Notes under the pieces: model-generated | The model's input: the letters and a program-made list of their open reading frames with translations, nothing else | The model's database searches: none | What the model was told of the DNA's origin: nothing | Source of the DNA: an uncultured Microbacteriaceae bacterium | GTDB taxonomy: Bacteria; Actinomycetota; Actinomycetes; Actinomycetales; Microbacteriaceae | DNA: 29,919 bases | NCBI GenBank assembly: GCA_903907615.1 | Contig: CAIVOR010000371.1 | Location: 1-29,919 of the forward strand | Direction of reading: 5' to 3' | Program-made: the position numbers and the translations under genes | In this document: positions 15,433 through 22,403 of the stretch, piece by piece | How the letters are laid out: each line of letters begins with the position of its first letter | How positions within the stretch are numbered: the stretch's first letter is position 1

Positions 15433-16121
15433 GCGAGCACCTTCGCGATCACGCTGGTAAAGAATCGCAGTCCGTCCATGCCGGAGCGCATCGCCTTCTC
15501 GGTATTGGGGCCAAACCCTTTCTCCACTGCGTGCTCGGGATGGGGCATAAGGCCCACAACGTTGCGACGCTCGTTACTGATGCCGGCGATGTCGTTGAGG
15601 GAGCCATTGGGGTTGACGCCCACATAACGGAACGTCACGAGTCCGTCGCCCTCCAAGCGCTCCAGCGTGGCTTGGTCGGCAATGTAGCCGCCCTCACCGT
15701 TCTTGAGAGGAATCACGATTTCTTCGTTTTCGTCGAAAGCGCTTGTCCAGGCGGTGTGATTGTTCTCAATCCGAATCATCTGATCGCGGCGCAGAAAACG
15801 ACCGTGGTCGTTGCGGATGAGCCCGCCGGGTAAGAGGTGCGCCTCCACGAGCATCTGGAATCCGTTGCAAATTCCCAACACGGGCATGCCCTTGTTGGCG
15901 GCATCAATCACCTCGGACATGATGGGCGAGTGGCTGGCGATAGCGCCACAGCGCAGGTAGTCGCCGTAGCTGAAGCCACCCGGAAGAACGATGGCGTCAA
16001 CATTGTTCAGGGTGTGGTCACCGTGCCAGAGGGCAACGGGCTCGGCCCCGGCGAGGCGAATGGCGCGCTGCGCGTCGCGGTCGTCGAGGGAGCCCGGAAA
16101 GGTGATGACGCCGATGCGCAT
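15429..16121 (-). CDS. purQ: phosphoribosylformylglycinamidine synthase glutaminase subunit PurQ
   Basis: The product has 230 residues, normal for the family. It is a class I glutamine amidotransferase that hydrolyses glutamine and passes ammonia to PurL. The triad is visible: nucleophile Cys85 in GICNGFQML, and His194 with Glu196 in MPHPEH. The oxyanion region is VLPGGFSYGDYLRCGAIAS. The start ATG overlaps the purS stop by one base (TAATG), and its stop overlaps the DUF3817 start, indicating translational coupling through the operon. Confidence 0.97.
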   Translation of the reverse strand: MRIGVITFPGSLDDRDAQRAIRLAGAEPVALWHGDHTLNNVDAIVLPGGFSYGDYLRCGAIASHSPIMSEVIDAANKGMPVLGICNGFQMLVEAHLLPGGLIRNDHGRFLRRDQMIRIENNHTAWTSAFDENEEIVIPLKNGEGGYIADQATLERLEGDGLVTFRYVGVNPNGSLNDIAGISNERRNVVGLMPHPEHAVEKGFGPNTEKAMRSGMDGLRFFTSVIAKVLA

Positions 16122-16387
16122 TACGCGCTGGCTCCAGGTGCCGGTGCCTCGAACACGCGAATCACGTCTTCAATGACCTGGTTTGACAGCATGTCCTCGG
16201 CAATTTTCTTGGCTTCGGCCAAGGTCGATTCGGTCACCGGTCCGTCAACGGTGAGTTCGAAGCGCTTGCCAATACGGACGTTCGTGAACGCGGAGTGGCC
16301 GAGTCGGGTCAACGCCCCCGCAACTGCCTTGCCCGCGGGGTCAAGAAGCTCGGCTTTGGGCATGACCTCGACGACGATGATGGGCAT
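16121..16387 (-). CDS. purS: phosphoribosylformylglycinamidine synthase subunit PurS
   Basis: The product has 88 residues, typical for PurS (80-90), the small subunit that bridges PurL and PurQ. Recognisable parts: VEVMPKAELLDPAGKAVAGAL near the start, RIGKRFELTVDG in the middle, and LSNQVIEDVIRVFE at the end. GGAG lies 5 bases before the ATG. It is the first gene of the purS-purQ-DUF3817-purL operon; a probable -10 lies about 37 bases upstream. Confidence 0.95.
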   Translation of the reverse strand: MPIIVVEVMPKAELLDPAGKAVAGALTRLGHSAFTNVRIGKRFELTVDGPVTESTLAEAKKIAEDMLSNQVIEDVIRVFEAPAPGASA

Positions 16388-16423
16388 GTGGGCTCCGTCT
16401 GAATCGAGGGGAAGGATGCCTCA

Positions 16424-16429
16424 ATTCTA
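16424..16429 (-). promoter_or_regulatory. probable -10 of the purSQL operon
   Basis: Minus-strand TAGAAT, leaving a leader of about 30 bases with a normal ribosome site before purS. No convincing -35 was found. Confidence 0.45.
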
Positions 16430-16450
16430 ACCGGCGCAGACCCGCCCGCC

Positions 16451-16483
16451 GGTTGAGTAGCGCCGAAGGCGCGTATCGAAACC
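16451..16483. repeat. dispersed imperfect inverted repeat, intergenic copy
   Basis: The element begins GGTTGAGTAGCGCC and ends GCGTATCGAAACC, 33 bases, with arms that are imperfect complements. A second copy with the same end sequences is at 20041-20075. I recall this type of element as frequent in Microbacteriaceae genomes. It lies between a surface-protein stop and the purS promoter. Confidence 0.75.
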
Positions 16484-16494
16484 GCTGCGCGGAT

Positions 16495-17754
16495 TTATGC
16501 CCGGGATGCTCGCCGACGCGCGACGATGAGCGCTCCCACGGCAATGGCCAGCACACTCGCAGCCCCGAGTGACAGGGCGCTTGCCGGGTCGAACCCGGTG
16601 TCCGCGAGTGAGGCCGGCTCAATGTATTTCCACACACCACCGTCGGTGAAGTACAGGCGACCCTGGAAGGTCACGAATGCGCCGGCCGAGTCGGGAACGC
16701 CCACGATGGTTGTGAAGCGTGTTCCGTCGTAGGCAAACGTGCCGCCCGGAAGACCACAACTCGTTTCAGATACGGAACAAACAGTGAGCGCAGTTGCATT
16801 ACCCGTAAAGATCAGGGATCCGTTGTACATGGTGAGGTTCTCGGGATAACTGGGGCTGCCGGCGAGTTCGGTGGCCGTGGTGCCATCGAAGGAATAGAGC
16901 ACGCTGTCGACCGAATTGCTGGCTCGGAAATACATGCGGTCGCCGGCGTCCGTGAGCTTCCATGCGGACTCGATCAGTGGGTCGGTGGCCGGGACGAGAG
17001 ACCAATCGGTTGAGGGGAGCAGCGTGTAGAGCCCGTAATTCTGAGCCGCAAATGAGAGATAGAGCTGATTGTTCCAGACAAGCGGTTCGTAGTAATCGCC
17101 GGGATGAAGGTCGATCAGCAACACGGTGTCGTACATGTACATCCGCGCGTAGTCACTTTCGGGGGTGCCCGCAAAGAAAAACTCGTTGCCATAGGTCACC
17201 ATGCTCGTGATGCTCTCGAACGTGCCGATGTCAGTAGTCAGTCCGTCGTTGTAATCGATGAGGCGGAAGTTGCCCGATTCGGGGTTGGCCACCATGACGC
17301 GGCTCCCATAGGCGGCAATCGTGCGTCCGTTAGCCGTCGAGTCAATACCTGTGGTGTCCACCTCGGTGCCGTCGAACCAGTACAGCACCGAATCCCCGTT
17401 GGAGGCTGTTCCCGAAAAGTAGAGTTTGTCACCAACGACGGTGAGATCGTAAGGGTCCACAATTTGATCGGAGATAAGACTGAACGTAGTGCCATCGAAC
17501 GAATACAACCGATCGCTGCCATTCGCATCCTGAGCGCTCACAAAAAGCTTGCCCTGAAACTCGACGCCGCCCCAGGGTGCTTCCGGTGCCCCCACAACGG
17601 TGACCGGCGCACTGTAGGCGGAGGAACTAGGCGGTGCCGGCGGAAGAATGGGGACAGAGGCGTGAGAGGCACCCGCGGTTCCAACGACGGAAACAGCGAG
17701 GACGGCCAGCGCGGCAAATCCGAGGGTGAACCTGCGGGAAAGGGCAAAAGTCAT
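16495..17754 (-). CDS. cell-wall surface protein: beta-propeller-like repeats with LADTG sorting signal
   Basis: The product has 419 residues. An N-terminal signal peptide (hydrophobic 10-28, end near SHAS) is followed by a Pro/Ser linker. Residues ~55-370 have recurring blades built on YSFDGT (LYSFDGTTFSLI, LYWFDGTEV, LYSFDGTTATEL, FAYDGTRFTTI) and on 'GxxLYFSG' strands, suggesting a propeller. The C-terminus has LADTG, a 20-residue hydrophobic helix and a basic RRRASRA tail: a sortase signal of the actinobacterial LAxTG type. Two cysteines (VCSVSETSCG) could form a disulfide. It begins just after purC but has its own leaderless promoter. Role unknown; adhesion or binding is possible. Confidence 0.85.
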   Translation of the reverse strand: MTFALSRRFTLGFAALAVLAVSVVGTAGASHASVPILPPAPPSSSAYSAPVTVVGAPEAPWGGVEFQGKLFVSAQDANGSDRLYSFDGTTFSLISDQIVDPYDLTVVGDKLYFSGTASNGDSVLYWFDGTEVDTTGIDSTANGRTIAAYGSRVMVANPESGNFRLIDYNDGLTTDIGTFESITSMVTYGNEFFFAGTPESDYARMYMYDTVLLIDLHPGDYYEPLVWNNQLYLSFAAQNYGLYTLLPSTDWSLVPATDPLIESAWKLTDAGDRMYFRASNSVDSVLYSFDGTTATELAGSPSYPENLTMYNGSLIFTGNATALTVCSVSETSCGLPGGTFAYDGTRFTTIVGVPDSAGAFVTFQGRLYFTDGGVWKYIEPASLADTGFDPASALSLGAASVLAIAVGALIVARRRASRA

Positions 17755-17766
17755 AGCCCCAGCGTA
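17755..17766 (-). promoter_or_regulatory. predicted leaderless promoter of the propeller surface protein
   Basis: Minus strand TACGCT-GGGGCT-ATG: TANNNT hexamer, 6-base distance and GGGG. It lies 6 bases past the purC stop. Confidence 0.65.
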
Positions 17767-17772
17767 ACGGCG

Positions 17773-18645
17773 TCAGTTGTCGATGAGGCGAGCAATGAGC
17801 TCGGCGTAGCGGGCAGCGGTTTGGATCACGATGTCGGCCGGCAGGGGCGGCGGCGTGCCCTTCTTGTCCCAGTGGGCACTCAGCCAATCGCGCACAATCT
17901 GCTTGTCAAAACTGATGCCGCGGTTTCCGACCCCGTATTCGCGGGCATCCCAGTACCGCGAAGAGTCGCTCGTGAGAACCTCGTCGGCTAGGCAAATCTG
18001 CCCGTTTTCCCGGTCGCGACCAAACTCGAACTTGGTGTCGGCCAGAATCACCTCGTGTTCGGCGGCGATGGAGCTCGCCGCGGAGAAAATCTGCAGCGAC
18101 AGGTCGCGGATGGCGGCGGCATCGTCGGCGCCCACCAGCTCAACCGTGCGCTCAAATGAAATGTTTTCGTCGTGCTCACCCAGCGGCGCTTTCCACGCGG
18201 GCGTGTAGATCGGTTCTGGAAGCTTGTCGCCATCGTGGAGTCCGGCGGGCAGGGCCACGCCACACACACTTTGCGTCTGCTGGTACTCCAGCCAGCCGCT
18301 GCCGGTGAGGTAACCGCGCACCACGGCTTCGATCGGAAACATGTCGAGGTTGGCGACGAGCATGGATGCGGCGGCAACGCCGGCTGGAACCGAGGGAGTC
18401 GTCGAATCGGTGTCGCGCAGGTGGTTGGCCACGCCGAGGCGCGAAAACCACCATGTGCTCAGGCGGGTGAGTAGCGCGCCCTTGCCCGGTATGCCGGGCT
18501 CGAGCACGTGGTCGAACGCGCTGACGCGGTCACTGGCCACAACAAGGATGCGCGGCGCGGAGGCCAGTTGCTGGCCCTCAGGCACGTACAGATCGCGCAC
18601 CTTGCCCGAGTAGGCGTGCGTCCAACCGGGCAGATCAAAAACCAT
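17773..18645 (-). CDS. purC: SAICAR synthetase
   Basis: About 290 residues. It ligates aspartate to CAIR with ATP. The family pattern is clear: HAYSGKVRDLYVPEG (nucleotide loop), VVASDRVSAFDHVLEPGIPGKG, VVRGYLTGSGW, EVILADTKFEFGRD, and VLTSDSSRYWD. The ATG at 18645 overlaps the purD stop as TGATG; a GTG one codon upstream, better spaced from GAAGG, is an equal candidate. It is downstream of purD in a two-gene transcript. Confidence 0.96.
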   Translation of the reverse strand: MVFDLPGWTHAYSGKVRDLYVPEGQQLASAPRILVVASDRVSAFDHVLEPGIPGKGALLTRLSTWWFSRLGVANHLRDTDSTTPSVPAGVAAASMLVANLDMFPIEAVVRGYLTGSGWLEYQQTQSVCGVALPAGLHDGDKLPEPIYTPAWKAPLGEHDENISFERTVELVGADDAAAIRDLSLQIFSAASSIAAEHEVILADTKFEFGRDRENGQICLADEVLTSDSSRYWDAREYGVGNRGISFDKQIVRDWLSAHWDKKGTPPPLPADIVIQTAARYAELIARLIDN

Positions 18646-19913
18646 CACTCAGCAACCTTCGTCGCAATGTCGCGCCGGTAGTGCCCGCCCTGCAGTTCGA
18701 TTCGACCCAGGGCGTCATAGGCGCGAGTGCGGGCCTCGGCGAACGAGTCTCCTCGAGCGACCACACTCAGCACGCGCCCGCCAGCGGCCACGAGGCGCTC
18801 GCCGTCGTGTGAAGTGGCAGCGTGCGTGACGTGCACTCCGGGCACGCTGCTGGCATCGTCGAGCCCGCCGATTTCGCGACCGGTCACGGGAGTATCCGGG
18901 TAGTTCTCGCTGGCCAGGACCACGGTGATTACGACATCCGGTGCAAATTCGATGGGCGGCTGGCTCGCGAGGTCACCGACGGCCGAGGCGAAGAGAACAT
19001 CGCTCAGCGGGGTGATCATGCGTGGCAGCACCACCTGTGTCTCGGGGTCACCGAATCGCGCGTTGAATTCAATGACGCGGATGCCCGCAGAAGTGACGAT
19101 GAGCCCGCAGTAGAGAAGTCCCACAAACGGTGTGCCCTCGCTCTCGAGCTGGCGCACCACGGGCAGCGCCACGGTCTCCACGCACTCGCGGGTGAAGGCA
19201 TCGATGCTGCCAAACTGATCGGCCAGCCACGGCAGCGGCGAGTAGGCGCCCATGCCTCCCGTGTTGGGGCCGGCGTCGCCATCGAGCAGGCGCTTGAAAT
19301 CCTGGGCGGGGGTGAGGGGAAGCACGTCGTGGCCGTCGGCGAACACGAAGAGTGAGACCTCCTCGCCGTCGAGAAATTCCTCAATGAGCACATCGCCCTC
19401 GGCGAGCCAGTGCATGGTGTGTGCCACGGCAGCATCGCGGTCACTCGTCACGATCACACCCTTGCCGGCAGCCAGGCCGTCGGCCTTCACCACGTAGGGA
19501 GCACCAAAGTCGTCGAGAATCGTCTCGGCCTCAATCAGCGTGCTCGCCCGGTGGGCACGGCCTGTCGGCACACCAGCGGCATCCATGATGCCTTTGGCAA
19601 AGGACTTTGACCCCTCAAGGGCCGCCGCCGACTGATCCGGACCAAAAACGGGGATGCCCACCTCGCGCACCGCATCGGCCACTCCCGCAACAAGCGGAGC
19701 TTCGGGTCCAATCACCACGAGGTCCACCTCGAGCTGGCTCGCCATGGCGGCCATCGCCTCAGGGTCGTTGGGGTTGGCACTCACGCAGGGCACGTCGTGA
19801 GCAATTCCCGCGTTGCCGGGAGTGCAGGTGATCTCGTGATCGTGCGCCTCACTCAGCAGCGAGAGGATGATGGCGTGCTCGCGCGCCCCCGAGCCCACCA
19901 CAAGAATCTTCAC
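18645..19913 (-). CDS. purD: phosphoribosylamine-glycine ligase (GAR synthetase)
   Basis: The product has 422 residues, typical. It is an ATP-grasp enzyme joining glycine to phosphoribosylamine. I chose the GTG at 19913 because KILVVGSGAREHAI, the family N-terminus, starts there and a -10 hexamer lies 7 bases upstream; the longer frame runs into the divergent gene. Visible: GPEAPLVAGVAD, PYVVKADGLAAGKGVIV (ATP-grasp loop), EEFLDGEEVSLFVFADG, PNTGGMGAYSP and EFNARFGDPETQVVLPR. It is the first gene of purD-purC. Confidence 0.96.
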   Translation of the reverse strand: MKILVVGSGAREHAIILSLLSEAHDHEITCTPGNAGIAHDVPCVSANPNDPEAMAAMASQLEVDLVVIGPEAPLVAGVADAVREVGIPVFGPDQSAAALEGSKSFAKGIMDAAGVPTGRAHRASTLIEAETILDDFGAPYVVKADGLAAGKGVIVTSDRDAAVAHTMHWLAEGDVLIEEFLDGEEVSLFVFADGHDVLPLTPAQDFKRLLDGDAGPNTGGMGAYSPLPWLADQFGSIDAFTRECVETVALPVVRQLESEGTPFVGLLYCGLIVTSAGIRVIEFNARFGDPETQVVLPRMITPLSDVLFASAVGDLASQPPIEFAPDVVITVVLASENYPDTPVTGREIGGLDDASSVPGVHVTHAATSHDGERLVAAGGRVLSVVARGDSFAEARTRAYDALGRIELQGGHYRRDIATKVAE

Positions 19914-19926
19914 GCTCTTAAGCCTA
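19914..19926 (-). promoter_or_regulatory. predicted leaderless or near-leaderless promoter of purD
   Basis: Minus strand TAGGCT, 7-base gap TAAGAGC, then GTG. No ribosome site is present, so initiation at the transcript end is likely. Confidence 0.5.
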
Positions 19927-19956
19927 GGGCGTGCGCTCGAACTCGCCTTCTCCCGG

Positions 19957-19968
19957 CAGACTGGTCGC
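19957..19968 (+). promoter_or_regulatory. weak predicted leaderless promoter of the sterol-carrier-like gene
   Basis: CAGACT-GGTCGC-ATG keeps the 6-base distance, but the hexamer departs from TANNNT at its first base. No ribosome site is seen. Confidence 0.35.
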
Positions 19969-20358
19969 ATGGCACCCGCACGCATTCGCCCCGACGACGG
20001 GCGTGCGGCCGTTATCGCAGTGCGCGAGGAGTTCGCCGCTGGTCGAGTAGCCGACGCAGTCGGCGTATCGAGACCTGAGCTCGCCACCGCCGTCCGCTAC
20101 CTCCTGCAGGTGCTCGCCGACGCGCACCCCGGCCACACCGTCGAGGTGCGCGTGCCCCCCTTCGGTGCCGTGCAGTGTGTTGAGGGCCCGCGTCACACGC
20201 GTGGCACCCCCGCCAATGTGGTCGAGATGGATGCGTCCACCTGGGTTTCACTCGCCATCGGCGACCTGCCCTGGACGGATGCCCTCGCCGAGGCCCGCGT
20301 GCACGCCTCGGGAAGTCGCGCCGACCTGAGCACGCTCGTGCCCCTGCAAGAATGGTAG
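19969..20358 (+). CDS. sterol-carrier-like family protein with embedded repeat
   Basis: The product has 129 residues. The C-terminal ~90 (LATAVRYLL, then VEVRVPPFGAVQCVEGPRHTRG, NVVEMDASTWVSLA and ASGSRADLS) match the actinobacterial sterol-carrier-like family, small proteins often near purD. The biochemical role is not established. The ATG at 19969 is chosen because the conserved-looking N-terminus starts there. Bases 20041-20075 are a copy of the dispersed repeat, read in frame as residues 25-36 (GRVADAVGVSRP); this stretch uses the rare codons GTA twice and AGA. The insert lies between the first helix and LATAVRYLL, where length changes may be tolerated. Confidence 0.8.
   Translation: MAPARIRPDDGRAAVIAVREEFAAGRVADAVGVSRPELATAVRYLLQVLADAHPGHTVEVRVPPFGAVQCVEGPRHTRGTPANVVEMDASTWVSLAIGDLPWTDALAEARVHASGSRADLSTLVPLQEW
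20041..20075. repeat. dispersed imperfect inverted repeat, copy inside a coding gene
   Basis: It starts GGTCGAGTAGCCGAC and ends GTCGGCGTATCGAGACC, 35 bases, same architecture as 16451-16483. The arms pair with a short loop. It keeps the reading frame of the host gene. Confidence 0.75.
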
Positions 20359-20360
20359 GT

Positions 20361-20693
20361 ATGGCAGACCCCCAGAAACCCGCGTCTCAGGCGTCGACTC
20401 CGCAGAATTCGACCACGAGCGAAACCGTCACGATTCGCCGCTCACCCCGCTTTCTTCGGTTTTTTATCCTCGGCCTGATTGTGGGCGTCATCGCGGCGCT
20501 CATCCTGACTGTCGCGTTCCCCGCTGACGGCGAGTACACGGTGCTTCAGGTCTTCGGCTTCATGTTGCTCATCACCCTCGTTCTGGGCGGAGCGCTTGGC
20601 CTGGTGGTGGCCATCATCCTTGATCGCACAATCGGCAAGCGCACCATCACGGCAGAGGCCACGCACGAAACGGTCGGCAACCCCGAGGCGTAG
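20361..20693 (+). CDS. small two-helix membrane protein
   Basis: The product has 110 residues. A Gln/Ser/Thr-rich cytoplasmic N-terminus (~30) is followed by two hydrophobic helices (FFILGLIVGVIAALILTVAF and VFGFMLLITLVLGGALGLVV) and a short polar tail. The ATG at 20361 begins 2 bases after the stop of the sterol-carrier-like gene; an in-frame ATG at 20352 overlaps it. There is no strong ribosome site, so coupling to the upstream gene is likely. No known family recognised. Confidence 0.72.
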   Translation: MADPQKPASQASTPQNSTTSETVTIRRSPRFLRFFILGLIVGVIAALILTVAFPADGEYTVLQVFGFMLLITLVLGGALGLVVAIILDRTIGKRTITAEATHETVGNPEA

Positions 20694-20734
20694 ACAGGCC
20701 CTGATTCGCCGCCAATTCGGTGGCCACAGCGATA

Positions 20735-20746
20735 TATCGTGGGGAC
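20735..20746 (+). promoter_or_regulatory. predicted leaderless promoter of the DUF2256-photolyase operon
   Basis: TATCGT-GGGGAC-ATG: TANNNT hexamer, 6-base distance and GGGG. Confidence 0.65.
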
Positions 20747-20884
20747 ATGCCACGCGTCGCTCAGGTCAAGAACGGGTATCCTCCTCGGGTGTGTGAGCGC
20801 TGTGGACTGCCCTTTGAGTGGCGCAAGAAGTGGGCGCGCGACTGGGATTCGGTGAAGTACTGCTCCCAGAAGTGTCGCGGCTAA
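20747..20884 (+). CDS. DUF2256 zinc-ribbon-like small protein
   Basis: The product has 45 residues. The pattern VCERCGLPFEWRKKWARDW followed by VKYCSQKCRG is the DUF2256 signature: two Cys-x-x-Cys type pairs expected to bind one zinc, and a WRKKWARxW core. Members are typically encoded beside FeS-type photolyase/cryptochrome genes, as here. Its stop overlaps the photolyase start (TAATG), so the two are translationally coupled. The function is unknown; a helper for the photolyase is plausible. Confidence 0.92.
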   Translation: MPRVAQVKNGYPPRVCERCGLPFEWRKKWARDWDSVKYCSQKCRG

Positions 20885-22359
20885 TGTTCTCGCGAGCGAT
20901 ATTTGTTCCGTTCGATCACCTCAGTCTTGATCACGGAGCCATGAAAGACGCCGATCCCCTCACCGATGTGGTGGTCATGGTGGAAAGTGAGCGCATGCTC
21001 ACCGGGCGGCCATGGAACGCTGAGCGCCTCTTCTTCATGGTCTCGGCCGCGCGACACTTTGCGACGCTCGCCGAATCCCGCGGTTTTACCGTGAGGTATC
21101 TCCAGGCCCCCACGACTGCAGACGGACTCGGTCAGGTGCGTCAGGAGCTTGGAGACGTGCCCATCGTGTGTGCTGAGCCGTCATCGTTTCGGCAGACGCG
21201 GCAGCTCACGCACCTGGGGCTTGAGTTCGTTGACAACGATTTCTTCCTCACCTCCCGAGAGACATTTGCCCAGTGGGCCGCCACGCAGAAGTCGTTTGTG
21301 ATGGAGAACTTCTATCGCAAGCAGCGCGTGCGACTCGGAGTTCTCGTGGTCGACGGTGCGCCCGAAGGTGGTCGCTGGAATTTCGACGCCGACAATCGAT
21401 TGCCTCCGCCGAAGAACTACACGTGGCCCGGACACCTCGAACACCAGCGCGATCAGATTGACCGGGAGGTGGAGCGCCAACTCAACCACACGTCCACGTC
21501 CACGTGGGCGACCACGCGTGAGGGTGCGCTCACACAACTCGCCTGGTTCGTCGAACACCACCTCGCCGGTTTTGGCCCCTACGAAGATGCTGTTCCGCAG
21601 GACGAGTGGGCGCTTCACCATTCGCTCCTGAGTCCGTACCTCAACGTCGGGCTCCTGCACGCGCGAGAGGTCATCCACGCGGTTCTGACCGCCTATCGAG
21701 CCGGGGGCGCCCCCATCGAGTCGGTGGAAGCAATAATTCGCCAGGTCATCGGATGGCGCGAATACATCAACGGGATGTACTGGTTTCTAGGTGAGGATTA
21801 CCGAAACCTCAACGGGCTCCAGGCCGATCGCGAACTCCTGCCCGCGTTCGCCGACTCGGAGGCAACCCAGATGAACTGCGTGAGTTCGGTGGTGGCCGGT
21901 GTGGAGAAACGTGCGTGGGTGCACCACATTCCGCGTCTCATGGTGCTGAGCAATCTCGCCCTACTGACGGGCGTAAACCCGCAAGCATTTCTCGACTGGA
22001 TGCGCGAGCAGTTCGTCGACGCCAGCGACTGGGTGATGGTGCCCAACGTGATCGGCATGGCGACCCACGCCGATTCGGGCCTGCTCATGACCAAGCCGTA
22101 CGCGGCCGGCGGCGCTTACCTCAACCGCATGACCGGGTTCTGCGGTGGATGCCGCTTCGACCCAAAGAAACGCGTCGGCGAGGATGCGTGTCCCTTCACC
22201 ACGCTCTACTGGGACTTCCTCGATCGTCACCGCGAGACGTTTGCCACAAACCATCGGATGGGCCAGCAGCTCGCCGGTCTGAACCGCCTCGTAGATCTGC
22301 CAGATGTGCGGCAACGGGCCGCCGAGGTTCTCGAGGGGCTGAGCGCCGGAACGGTCTAG
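20884..22359 (+). CDS. FeS bacterial cryptochrome/(6-4) photolyase (deoxyribodipyrimidine photolyase-related)
   Basis: The product has 491 residues. It belongs to the FeS-BCP/PhrB group that repairs (6-4) photoproducts using FAD and light. I chose the ATG at 20884 because it overlaps the DUF2256 stop and MFSRAIFVPFDHLS follows. The four cluster cysteines are at 332, 420, 423 and 436, spacing 88, 3 and 13, identical to the 350/438/441/454 spacing known for Agrobacterium PhrB. The flavin region includes QVIGWREYINGMYW and RLMVLSNLALLTGV. All signs point to an intact [4Fe-4S] enzyme. Repair activity versus photoreceptor role is not decided by sequence. Confidence 0.93.
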   Translation: MFSRAIFVPFDHLSLDHGAMKDADPLTDVVVMVESERMLTGRPWNAERLFFMVSAARHFATLAESRGFTVRYLQAPTTADGLGQVRQELGDVPIVCAEPSSFRQTRQLTHLGLEFVDNDFFLTSRETFAQWAATQKSFVMENFYRKQRVRLGVLVVDGAPEGGRWNFDADNRLPPPKNYTWPGHLEHQRDQIDREVERQLNHTSTSTWATTREGALTQLAWFVEHHLAGFGPYEDAVPQDEWALHHSLLSPYLNVGLLHAREVIHAVLTAYRAGGAPIESVEAIIRQVIGWREYINGMYWFLGEDYRNLNGLQADRELLPAFADSEATQMNCVSSVVAGVEKRAWVHHIPRLMVLSNLALLTGVNPQAFLDWMREQFVDASDWVMVPNVIGMATHADSGLLMTKPYAAGGAYLNRMTGFCGGCRFDPKKRVGEDACPFTTLYWDFLDRHRETFATNHRMGQQLAGLNRLVDLPDVRQRAAEVLEGLSAGTV

Positions 22360-22365
22360 CCGAGC

Positions 22366-22403
22366 CAGAACTTACGCACGTCAGAACAAACGAACGCCAG
22401 AAC
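22366..22403. repeat. short imperfect 16-base tandem repeat between convergent genes
   Basis: CAGAAC recurs at 22366, 22382 and 22398, exactly 16 bases apart; the first two full units agree at 12 of 16 positions. It fills the gap between the photolyase and purF stops. Confidence 0.5.

Noticed and set aside
17104..17991. Open frame of about 295 codons opposite the propeller protein and purC
   Set aside because: It spans the end of purC and most of a gene with signal peptide and sorting signal; the composition is Arg/Gly/His-rich without domains.
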